From Phycisphaerae bacterium (lineage in GTDB: Bacteria > Planctomycetota > Phycisphaerae > UBA1845 > Fen-1342): 64,000 nucleotides of DNA. The notes under the pieces were generated by a model. The model saw only the letters and a list, made by a program, of their open reading frames with translations, was not told the DNA's origin and did not search any database. The position numbers and the translations under genes are program-made. Position 1 is the stretch's first letter. The number at the start of each line of letters is the position of its first letter. The stretch covers positions 186,001 to 250,000 of the forward strand of contig JANQNU010000036.1 of assembly GCA_028279405.1 (NCBI GenBank), read 5' to 3'. Of the stretch, positions 43,560 through 50,935 are shown in pieces.

Positions 43560-45005
43560 ATGGCTGATACCGCCTTCATGGAAAAACTGACCGCGCTTTG
43601 CAAGCGCAAGGGCTTCATCTTTCAGTCCTCCGAAATCTACGGCGGCATTGGCGGCTTTTGGGACTATGGACCCCTGGGAGTCGAACTCAAGCGGAACATC
43701 AAGGACTTGTGGTGGCGCGACATGGTGCTCAACCCGCCCGTCGGACCGGACGGCAACGAACTCACCATGCTCGGCGTGGATTGCTCGATCATCATGAATC
43801 CCCGCGTCTGGGAAGCCAGTGGCCACGCCACCGGCTTCGCCGACCCGATGGTCGATTGCCGCACTGAAGGTTGCAAGGCACGCTTCCGCGCCGACCAAAT
43901 CGCGGATTCCGCGTGCCCGCTCAAGCCGAGCAAGTGCCCAGGCGCGTTCGACAAGTGCGATCTGACCGAGCCGCGCTCGTTCAACCTGATGTTCGAAACG
44001 TTCGTCGGTGCAATGCAGGACGCCTCGTCGAAGGCGTTCCTTCGGCCCGAGACCGCTCAGGGCATTTTCGCCAATTTCAAGAATGTGCTCGACACCTCAC
44101 GAGTCAAGCTGCCCTTCGGAATCGCGCAGGTCGGCAAGAGCTTCCGCAACGAGATTAATCCGCGGAACTATACATTCCGTTCGCGCGAGTTCGAGCAGAT
44201 GGAAATCGAGTTCTTCTGCCATGACGGCCAGTCGATGGACTGGTATCAGTTCTGGCGGAACACACGCTTCAACTGGTACGTCAACCTCGGGTTGCAGAGC
44301 GAGAAGCTCAGGCTGCGTGATCAGGAAGGTGACGAGCTGGCCCATTATTCAAAGGCCTGCGCCGATATCGAGTACCTGTTCCCGTTTGCGGACGAACACC
44401 AGGAGTTGGAAGGTGTCGCTCACCGCGGTTGCTTCGATCTCGGCCAGCACCAGCAGCACAGCGGTCGCGACATGACCTACTTCGACGACGATGCCTGGGA
44501 GCGTGACAAGGGCAACTATCCGGACAAGGACGCCGCGAAGGAGGCCAAGCTCAAGGAGCCGTACCGCTTCCTCCCTACCGTGATCGAACCATCGGCAGGC
44601 GCCGACCGCGCCACACTCGCATTTCTTTGCGAGGCATACTGCGAGGACGAAGCGCCGGACGACAAGGGCAAGCCGCAGACGCGGGTCGTCATGAAGTTCC
44701 ACCCCAAGCTCGCGCCGATCAAGGCGGCGTTCTTCCCGCTGGTCAACAAGGAAGGGATGCCCGAAGTCGCCCAGAAGCTATACAAATCCGCCAAGCAGCG
44801 CCTTAATGTCACCTACGATGCCAAGGGCGCTATCGGCCGACGCTATCGACGACAGGACGAAGTCGGTACGCCATTCTGCGTCACGATCGACGGCGACACG
44901 CTCCAAGATGGCAGCGTCACCATCCGCAACCGCGACTCACTTGCGCAGGATCGCGTTCATACGGACAAGGTCGTCGACTGGCTCGTGGAGCGCGTCACCG
45001 GCTAG
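43560..45005 (+). CDS. glyS: Glycine--tRNA ligase (homodimeric class II type)
   Basis: The 481-residue protein has the motifs of the single-chain GlyRS: SSEIYGGIGGFWDYGPLGVELKRNIKDLWW at the N-terminus, SFNLMFET, AFLRPETAQGIFANF, FGIAQVGKSFRNEINPR (motif 2), FRSREFEQMEIEFF and the C-terminal anticodon-binding domain ending in VTIRNRDSLAQDR. A zinc-ribbon-like Cys set (CRTEGCKARF...CPLKPSKC) is inserted after the first motif. It charges tRNA-Gly. The ATG at 43560 fits the family N-terminus. It is a single gene flanked by repeats on both sides. Confidence 0.95.
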   Translation: MADTAFMEKLTALCKRKGFIFQSSEIYGGIGGFWDYGPLGVELKRNIKDLWWRDMVLNPPVGPDGNELTMLGVDCSIIMNPRVWEASGHATGFADPMVDCRTEGCKARFRADQIADSACPLKPSKCPGAFDKCDLTEPRSFNLMFETFVGAMQDASSKAFLRPETAQGIFANFKNVLDTSRVKLPFGIAQVGKSFRNEINPRNYTFRSREFEQMEIEFFCHDGQSMDWYQFWRNTRFNWYVNLGLQSEKLRLRDQEGDELAHYSKACADIEYLFPFADEHQELEGVAHRGCFDLGQHQQHSGRDMTYFDDDAWERDKGNYPDKDAAKEAKLKEPYRFLPTVIEPSAGADRATLAFLCEAYCEDEAPDDKGKPQTRVVMKFHPKLAPIKAAFFPLVNKEGMPEVAQKLYKSAKQRLNVTYDAKGAIGRRYRRQDEVGTPFCVTIDGDTLQDGSVTIRNRDSLAQDRVHTDKVVDWLVERVTG

Positions 45006-45030
45006 GGGGACAACATGCTCTAGCGGATGC

Positions 45031-45098
45031 AGCTCCTTGCGCGGCAAGCGTCTACTACCCCGTGCTACCGGGTGGCACTGGCGGCGGTCCGCCAGTGC
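45031..45098. repeat. Dispersed palindromic repeat, copy D with second hairpin type
   Basis: A truncated GGCAAGCGTCTAC unit is followed by a 10-bp perfect hairpin GCACTGGCGG-CGGT-CCGCCAGTGC (45075-45098). The same second hairpin, with a different loop, is at 54894-54916. It lies just downstream of glyS. Confidence 0.75.
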
Positions 45099-45140
45099 TA
45101 GGACCGTGCATGAATCAAGGGTGGGGCGGGTGACAATCGC

Positions 45141-45404
45141 CTAAACAGGGCAAGAACCTGGTGCGACAGCTCGCCAGAGCAGCAGGCCGTCGACTGCGCA
45201 CAACGCCAAGCCAGCGACCGCGAACCAGCGGTCCGGTGCCCGTAGTGTGGCGGCGGCGGCATAGATCACCGCGACCGGAAGTCCGAAGACGAGTGCGGCC
45301 GAACTGGCCGACGCGAGCAAGCTCCCTCAGCAAGAGTTCAGCGTGCCCCAGTAGCCTGCCAACGGAACCAGCGATAAGAACAACGCGATCTTTCCAGCAC
45401 CCAT
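45141..45404 (-). pseudogene. Small membrane protein gene interrupted by in-frame TGA
   Basis: From an ATG at 45404, preceded by GGGAG at six bases, an 87-codon frame encodes two hydrophobic stretches (IALFLSLVPLAGYW and AALVFGLPVAVIYAAAATL) and a third near the end (WFAVAGLALCAVDGLLLW). It is interrupted at codon 26 by TGA (45329-45327). The stop lies within a fragment of the dispersed repeat (GAGCAAGCTCCCTC, 45315-45328), so repeat insertion may have broken the gene. It follows the metal P-type ATPase gene by 108 bp on the same strand. An assembly error or a very short 25-residue product is possible; no selenocysteine signal was recognised. Confidence 0.55.
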
Positions 45405-45512
45405 GAACGTCTCCCATTGTTGTCGTCAGCGTGCTCGCTCAAGGATCTTATCGTCAATGGCCCGGAATTCCGTTACGGATTCCGGCTCGCCGCGGCCCGG
45501 ATCGAACGCGCC

Positions 45513-47567
45513 TCAGCCTAGCGCGGGCGTGGCTTGGCTCGCACCCTGTGGTACGACACGCTCCAGCGTCACCCGTGGACGCGTTTCGTCTTCGTCCGGC
45601 GGCAACGTATCGAGTCCTTCGCCGGAACGGACCAGACGAGCCGAGTTGAACACGACGACAATCGAACTGGACGCGTGCAGGAACGCTGCCAGGACCGGCG
45701 ACACATACCCTGCCGCACTGAGTACCAGCAGGAACAGCACGTAGGAGACGCCGAAGATCATGTTCTGCCGGATCACTGCGACACACAGCCGAGACAACTC
45801 GACGATGAACGGGATTCGGTTGAGGTTGTTGTTCATTAGCGCGATCGACGCCGAGTGGATCGCGACGTCGCTGCCCGCAGCGCCCATCGCGATCGAGATA
45901 TGACCCGCCGCGAGCGCCGGTGCATCGTTCACGCCGTCGCCGACGACCGCGACCGTGTGTTCCTTTTTAAGCTGGTCGACCATTTCGAGCTTCTCGCCTG
46001 GCAGGACTTCAGCCTGCACGTCCGTGCAGTGCATCTCGGCGGCGACCTTTCGTGCGACCGACCAGCGGTCGCCGGTGACCATTACCAGATTCTTGACGCC
46101 CAGGTTGCGGACACGGTCCATCGCTCGGGCAGCGTCCGGTCGGGTGCGGTCTTCGAGCCCGATCCAACCCAGCGCCCGTCCGTCCTTGGTAACGAACAAC
46201 AGGCTGAGCCCCTCGGAATTGGACGTGTCGACCGCGTCGAGGCTGATGCCGCGTTCCTGAAGCCAGGTGTTCCGCCCGACGAGAATCTCGGACCCGTTCA
46301 GGACGGCGCGCACGCCGCGCCCGGAGACCTCTTCGAATTCCTGCGGCTGATCGGGGGCCACGCGCGCCTTGGCTGCGACCTTCATCACGGCGCGTGCGAC
46401 CGGGTGTCGTGAACTTTGCTCGGCAGCGGCGGCCGCGTGCAACAACTCCGCCGGATCGACACCGTCCACCGGCTTGAGCCGGGTGACGTTGAGTTGGCCT
46501 GTTGTCAGTGTGCCGGTCTTGTCGAACACGATCGCGGTCAGGCCGCGCGCGATCTCCAGGTCCGTTACGTTCTTGATGAGAACGCCAAGCCGAGCAGCCG
46601 CGCCCAGCGCGGCGACCAGCGCCGTCGGCGTCGCCAGAATGATGGCGCACGGACACGCGATCAGGATCATCGCAATCGCGCGATCCATGTCGCGCGTAAG
46701 GAACCAGACGATTCCCGCGAGCATCAACATGATCGGGGTGTACCAGCGGGCATACTTGTCTGCCAGTCGCATGATCGGGATCCGGGTTGCCTCCGCCTGC
46801 AGGATCATCTGCTGCACCTGACCGAGCGTGGTGTCCTTGCCGGCCTTCGTGATTTCGAGATCCATCGCACCGGTGAGGTTGATCGTGCCGCCGAAGACGT
46901 CGTCACCGACTTTCTTGTCGACCGGAAACGACTCGCCGGTAATGTTGGCTTGGTTGACCGTGCTCTCGCCGACGACTACGCGTCCGTCGCCGGGGATGTT
47001 GTCACCGGGCCGGACCCGGACAACGTCGCCGGGGGCGAGATCCTTGGCCTCCGTCTCGACTTCGGTACCGTCAACGAGCCGCGCCGCACGAGTTGGCGTG
47101 ATGCGCACCAGCGATTCGATACTCTTACGGGCACCGATCGCCGTCCGGCTTTCAATCAGGTTAGCGATCAGCATGAAGAACGCGATACCGCCGGCCGCCA
47201 GATACTCGCCGGTCGCGAGCGCCGCCAGCACGCCAATTGCGATCAGTTCGTCCATATGCCCATGACCGCGAATCAGATCCTGGACCGCCCCGACAATCAG
47301 CGGGCCACCTAGCATCAGCGCCGCAATCAGCGCCAGCAGCCCCGCATGCACCCCCTCCTGCCACTCGGCTCCCCACGGCGTGAGATAAGGTGAGCCTGCC
47401 ACCAGCGACGCCAGTAGCAGCATACCACCGACCAGCGTCAGGACGATCTTGGTGTTCGTACTGAACAGGTCATCGTGGTGGTGATGGGCCAGGCTGTGGT
47501 GTCCATGACCGTGGTGATGGTGATGATCGTCGTGTCCGTGATGATGATGATCGTGGTGATCAGCCAT
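45513..47567 (-). CDS. Heavy-metal P1B-type ATPase with His-rich N-terminus
   Basis: The 684-residue protein has the P-type core: TGES, phosphorylation site FDKTGTLTTG, TGDR and GDGVNDAPAL. The membrane CPC motif (ACPCAI) and SRHPVARAV mark a transition-metal P1B ATPase. There is no CxxC heavy-metal-binding domain; instead the first ~33 residues are almost all His and Asp (HHDHHHHGHDD). The last helices (FLHASSSIVVVFNSARL) do not show the DxGATVLV pattern of ZntA-type Zn/Cd pumps. The metal is thus undecided: Zn, Cu or Co export are all possible. GGAG lies ten bases before the ATG. A Fur-family gene lies 129 bp upstream in the same direction and probably controls it. Confidence 0.88.
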   Translation of the reverse strand: MADHHDHHHHGHDDHHHHHGHGHHSLAHHHHDDLFSTNTKIVLTLVGGMLLLASLVAGSPYLTPWGAEWQEGVHAGLLALIAALMLGGPLIVGAVQDLIRGHGHMDELIAIGVLAALATGEYLAAGGIAFFMLIANLIESRTAIGARKSIESLVRITPTRAARLVDGTEVETEAKDLAPGDVVRVRPGDNIPGDGRVVVGESTVNQANITGESFPVDKKVGDDVFGGTINLTGAMDLEITKAGKDTTLGQVQQMILQAEATRIPIMRLADKYARWYTPIMLMLAGIVWFLTRDMDRAIAMILIACPCAIILATPTALVAALGAAARLGVLIKNVTDLEIARGLTAIVFDKTGTLTTGQLNVTRLKPVDGVDPAELLHAAAAAEQSSRHPVARAVMKVAAKARVAPDQPQEFEEVSGRGVRAVLNGSEILVGRNTWLQERGISLDAVDTSNSEGLSLLFVTKDGRALGWIGLEDRTRPDAARAMDRVRNLGVKNLVMVTGDRWSVARKVAAEMHCTDVQAEVLPGEKLEMVDQLKKEHTVAVVGDGVNDAPALAAGHISIAMGAAGSDVAIHSASIALMNNNLNRIPFIVELSRLCVAVIRQNMIFGVSYVLFLLVLSAAGYVSPVLAAFLHASSSIVVVFNSARLVRSGEGLDTLPPDEDETRPRVTLERVVPQGASQATPALG

Positions 47568-47696
47568 TCGATAATGCTCCGGGAGGCAAATGCGTCTAAC
47601 AAGAATGAACCGGATCTCGCCGAACGGAATTCCGCATTATGCGCGCAGAATGCACCGCTTGACTATACGGCGCGAGCACCTGACCGGTTCGATCGC

Positions 47697-48119
47697 TTAC
47701 TTTTTTTCGGACCCTGAAACCGGGCCAGCCTCATTTCCACCCACCTGGGGCGACAGGCAAGATGCACACGTCCCATAAAGTACGAGCTCGTGCCCGTCCA
47801 ATTCGAAACCGGTCGGTGCGATCTCGGAGAAATCGCTGGGACATCCGGGCACTTCGTATACGCGCGAGCACGTTCGGCAATAGAAGTGGTGGTGATGATG
47901 CTTGCCCGCGAGTTCGTAGCGCGGCGGCTCGCCGGGGATCTCGACCGCGATCAACCAACCATCTTCGACAAACCGCTTGATTGTGCGATAAACCGTTGCG
48001 ATACCGAGGTTTGGGGCGTACGGCTGTGCTGCCTCCAGCAATTCCTGGGGGCTCAGCGGATGCTCGATCTTCTCAAACACACGGCGGATTGCTCGCCTTT
48101 GAGCCGTGTCGCGCTGCAA
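47697..48119 (-). CDS. Fur family metal-responsive transcriptional regulator
   Basis: The winged-helix domain (RDTAQRRAIRRVFEKIEHPLSPQELLEAA...LGIATVYRTIKRFVEDGWL) and the metal/dimer domain (KHHHHHFYCRTCSRVYEVPG; LYGTCASC, two CxxC for structural zinc) identify a Fur/Zur/PerR-type repressor. The exact metal is not decided; the His-rich neighbour suggests zinc. The TTG at 48119 is preferred because it gives the usual N-terminus and has AAAGG upstream; another TTG at 48206 would add 29 residues. It is followed by the P1B ATPase gene and a broken small membrane gene on the same strand. Confidence 0.85.
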   Translation of the reverse strand: MQRDTAQRRAIRRVFEKIEHPLSPQELLEAAQPYAPNLGIATVYRTIKRFVEDGWLIAVEIPGEPPRYELAGKHHHHHFYCRTCSRVYEVPGCPSDFSEIAPTGFELDGHELVLYGTCASCLSPQVGGNEAGPVSGSEKK

Positions 48120-48292
48120 ATCACTACCTTTCGGCTGCCGACCGCAACCGAGGCAGCGGTCGAAGGAGTCATCGGTACGGAGCGTCGCAGGTCGGAGATG
48201 CGACAATCCTCATCGCTCGATCCCCTTTATCCTAGCAGAATTCGCCGGCTGGGGAACGGTGTGGACACTGACGGCAGGCTCCGTGGGTAGTG

Positions 48293-49561
48293 CTATTCCG
48301 CGGTGACCAGTTTGATGAAGCAGTTGATGTCGCTCACGCCGACGGATCCGTCGCCGGTGCAGTCACCGTGGATGATGCGGCAGTCGGGAAACTGCTGCGC
48401 GTAGCCGTTCGCATCGGTTAACGCCAGTACGAACGCGTTGATGTCTCCGACGCCGGTGACACCGTCGCAGTTCATGTCCCCGTGCTGCAAGCGGGGGACA
48501 TAAGCGCGATAAGCCTGGCGCAATCCGGTCGGGTCCTCTGCGTAGCCCACCATTGTCGTGCCGTCTGACGTCATGTCATACACCGAGTAGATCTGCCAGC
48601 CTTCCAGATCGAGCCCGAAGTCGCGTTCGAGCAACGTTCTTAGGCGGATCGCTCCCCGTACGGAGTCCCATACGATCGCCTCAGCGGTCGGCACGCCGAA
48701 GATTTTCCAACCGGCTACGATGGCACCGTCATCGGAAACAGCCCAAGCGCTATAGTGGTTTTCCGTATCATCAGGGAGGGACGGTAACTGGACTATTCCA
48801 TTCTCGGGGGTCCAAAGGAATGCAAACCGGATTGCCGATGAGTTGAAGCTACCGACGACTGCCTGCCCGTTGCGTGACACAGCGAGCGCTTGCATTATCG
48901 TCGAGTCGCTTGTCAACGGAACGAATCCTGTCTTCGCCGTCCAGCGGGCCGCGGTAAACGTGTTCGTGGGTTGGGATGCCCTGCCGGCAATGACATCGCC
49001 ATCGTCCGAGACTCCTTCCGCGGTGCTGAGACTATTGCCGGACGGTGGTTCTCCATCCACACTGCCTAATCCGACCAGCCCCGTTTCAGCGGTCCAGCGG
49101 AATCCCTCTTCGATCCCGTCCACTCGCATAGTCCCGACCGCGACACGCCCGTCCGATGACAGGTCCCACGCCCAAACGGAATCGGCGCCGGGCGTTGTTA
49201 ACGCCGTTATCGCGGATCCCAGCAGAATCCAGCTTCGTTGTCGGTCGGATGAGGAGTCAGTCGTCATGAGCACGGTCTGTCCGTCTTCGGAAACCCCCCA
49301 GGCCGAGATCAGTCCTTCCGTGATACCTGGTGGTTGCGGAAGCCGCTCCATTCCGGTCGATGCGTGCCAGCGGAACGCAGCGCGATGCAGTTCGCCGACG
49401 ACATACTCACCGTTGGCCGAGATGCGTTACGCTCGTGAGAAGGTCTCGCTGGCCGGAGCACCCAATCCCTGAAACGTCGCTTCCTCCGCCGCCCGGGCGT
49501 GCGCGCCACTCAAGAACGCTAGTACGATCGCCAGGCACTGTGCGGCACCGTTTCGTCGCAT
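48293..49561 (-). pseudogene. Exported HAF-type repeat protein with dockerin-like tail, split by in-frame TAA
   Basis: A frame from ATG 49561 encodes a signal peptide (GAAQCLAIVLAFLSGAHARA) and FQGLGAPASETFSRA, then a TAA at codon 45 (49429-49427). The same frame continues with ISANGEYVVGELHRAAFRWHASTGMERL and eight or so beta-propeller repeats of the type AWAVSDDGAIVAGW...AIVWD, ending in the dockerin-like tag (GDMNCDGVTGVGDINAFV; DCTGDGSVGVSDINCFI). Sequence on both sides of the stop fits one continuous repeat, so this is a nonsense mutation or an assembly error. The downstream part alone could start only at ATG 49351 and would lack a signal peptide. Confidence 0.75.
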
Positions 49562-49650
49562 TGATTACCCCTGTCCCCGCTCGGAACCGCAGCAACCACT
49601 TCCTGCGGTACCCGTATCATGGCGACGATCGGGTCGCGATTCAAGCCGAG

Positions 49651-50601
49651 TTAGCCCGAACCCTCATTACCGCCACCCTGGATCACATCTGTCACGGCAG
49701 CGATGTGTTCCGGCGTCGTTCCGCAGCAGCCGCCGACGATCGTGGCCCCAGCCTGCAACCACAGACGGGCGTGCGAGGCATATTCGTTCGGCGTCTTGTG
49801 CTCCGTGAAATTCCAGCCCGGCGTCGGTCGCTCGTTGCCGATGTGGGCATATGCCGCCAGCGGCAACTGTGTGCAGTCGCGCAACCGTGGCAAAAACCGA
49901 TCGATCCCGCTCGGCGGCATGCAATTCAGCCCAATCGCAGTCGGCGAATGTTCCTCCAGTGCCTGGATGGTGTCGGCGAGGCCATCGCCGCTCAGCAGAC
50001 ACCCGTCTTCGCGCAATGCGAGACAGACCACGACCGGCAAACGCGTCTCCACAGCACACGCCGTCGCGATCTCAGCCTCCCTCCGGGAGTTCATCGTCTC
50101 CAGCCAGAGTAGATCAACGCGTGCGTTCTCCAACCATTCCGCGAATCGAGAATGCTCCTCGCGGAGTGACGCGTCGTCCGGCGCCGCCTCCGGCTGGTAA
50201 CAGTCCGCTGCAGGGGCCACACTTCCCGCAATCCAGGTCTGGCGTTCCGTCTCGACGACCGCCTCGCGCACAATCTCGACCGCGCGACGACACAGGGACG
50301 GGCCGTCGGCCAGTCGATCGGCAGCAGCGAGTGCACGCGGATTCGTCCGAAAGGTGTTGGCGACGACGATTTCTGCCCCAGCCGACGCGTAGAGCCGATG
50401 AAAACCGCCCAAACTCGCTTGATGTTGATCGAGCGCGATCGCGGACCACAAAGGTGCCGGACACGCGATCCCGGCCGACTCCAGTAACGTGCCGACACCG
50501 CCGTCGAGTACCATCGGAGTCCCCGCCCGATGCGATTCAGCAAGCCGTTCGTTGAATGTGTCGGGGTCGGCGCTGGGCACGGCGGCGCTCCTTGCGAACA
50601 T
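49651..50601 (-). CDS. Homocysteine S-methyltransferase family protein
   Basis: A 316-residue TIM-barrel protein with the family zinc site: GLNCMPP and, near the end, GGCCGTTPEHI (two adjacent cysteines). The N-terminus has the expected MVLDGGVGTLLE, and VVANTFRTNPRAL follows. Members transfer a methyl group from S-methylmethionine, betaine or methyltetrahydrofolate to homocysteine. No B12 domain is attached, so a MmuM-like or betaine-type reaction is more likely than MetH. It is divergent from the pyrC leader region. Confidence 0.85.
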   Translation of the reverse strand: MFARSAAVPSADPDTFNERLAESHRAGTPMVLDGGVGTLLESAGIACPAPLWSAIALDQHQASLGGFHRLYASAGAEIVVANTFRTNPRALAAADRLADGPSLCRRAVEIVREAVVETERQTWIAGSVAPAADCYQPEAAPDDASLREEHSRFAEWLENARVDLLWLETMNSRREAEIATACAVETRLPVVVCLALREDGCLLSGDGLADTIQALEEHSPTAIGLNCMPPSGIDRFLPRLRDCTQLPLAAYAHIGNERPTPGWNFTEHKTPNEYASHARLWLQAGATIVGGCCGTTPEHIAAVTDVIQGGGNEGSG

Positions 50602-50661
50602 CGAACCGAGGTCCCGCGCCGTTGCCGTTAATCGTGATTCGCTCGGCGCGGATGGTGCGAT

Positions 50662-50667
50662 TATATT
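50662..50667 (+). promoter_or_regulatory. Possible -10 element upstream of the pyrC leader repeats
   Basis: TATATT lies 50 bp before the first leader GTG, in an otherwise GC-rich stretch; no good -35 is present at 16-18 bp. It is the only AT-rich box between the divergent gene start and the repeats. Confidence 0.25.
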
Positions 50668-50711
50668 GCCGTTCGTAGACGACTGGTCATTTCGTTGTCG
50701 AGGTATTCCGT

Positions 50712-50825
50712 GTGAGCCATAGCATTCTCATTCGCGACGGACGCAGCCGTTCGGCTGTTGGCAGCGCGTCCGTCGGTACGCGTTCTTGGCCGCTGATCAT
50801 TTCGTTGTCGAGGTATTCCGTGTGA
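50712..50825 (+). CDS. pyrC leader mini-ORF 1 (37 aa)
   Basis: GTG start eight bases after GAGG; the peptide begins MSHSILIRDGR, as in dihydroorotase, then diverges into SRSAVGSASVGTRSWP and ends SLSRYSV. Its TGA (50823-50825) overlaps the GTG of the next unit (50822-50824) in the 4-bp GTGA. Translation is inferred only from the duplicated start signals. Confidence 0.4.
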   Translation: MSHSILIRDGRSRSAVGSASVGTRSWPLIISLSRYSV

Positions 50826-50935
50826 GCCAAAGCATTCTCATTCGCGACGGACGCAGCCGTTCGGCTGTTGGCAGCGCGTCCGTCGGTACGCGTTCTTGGC
50901 CGCTGGTCATTTCGTTGTCGAGGTATTCTGTGTGA
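50822..50935 (+). CDS. pyrC leader mini-ORF 2 (37 aa)
   Basis: Second copy of the leader frame, beginning MSQSILIRDGR. Its stop TGA (50933-50935) overlaps the GTG of pyrC (50932-50934) in GTGA. Ribosomes finishing it could reinitiate directly on pyrC, so it may set the pyrC translation level. Confidence 0.4.
   Translation: MSQSILIRDGRSRSAVGSASVGTRSWPLVISLSRYSV

Noticed and set aside
45327-45329. In-frame TGA as a selenocysteine codon in the small membrane protein
   Set aside because: The bases after the TGA form a short palindrome that belongs to the dispersed repeat, not a recognisable bacterial SECIS hairpin, and no family with selenocysteine is recognised.
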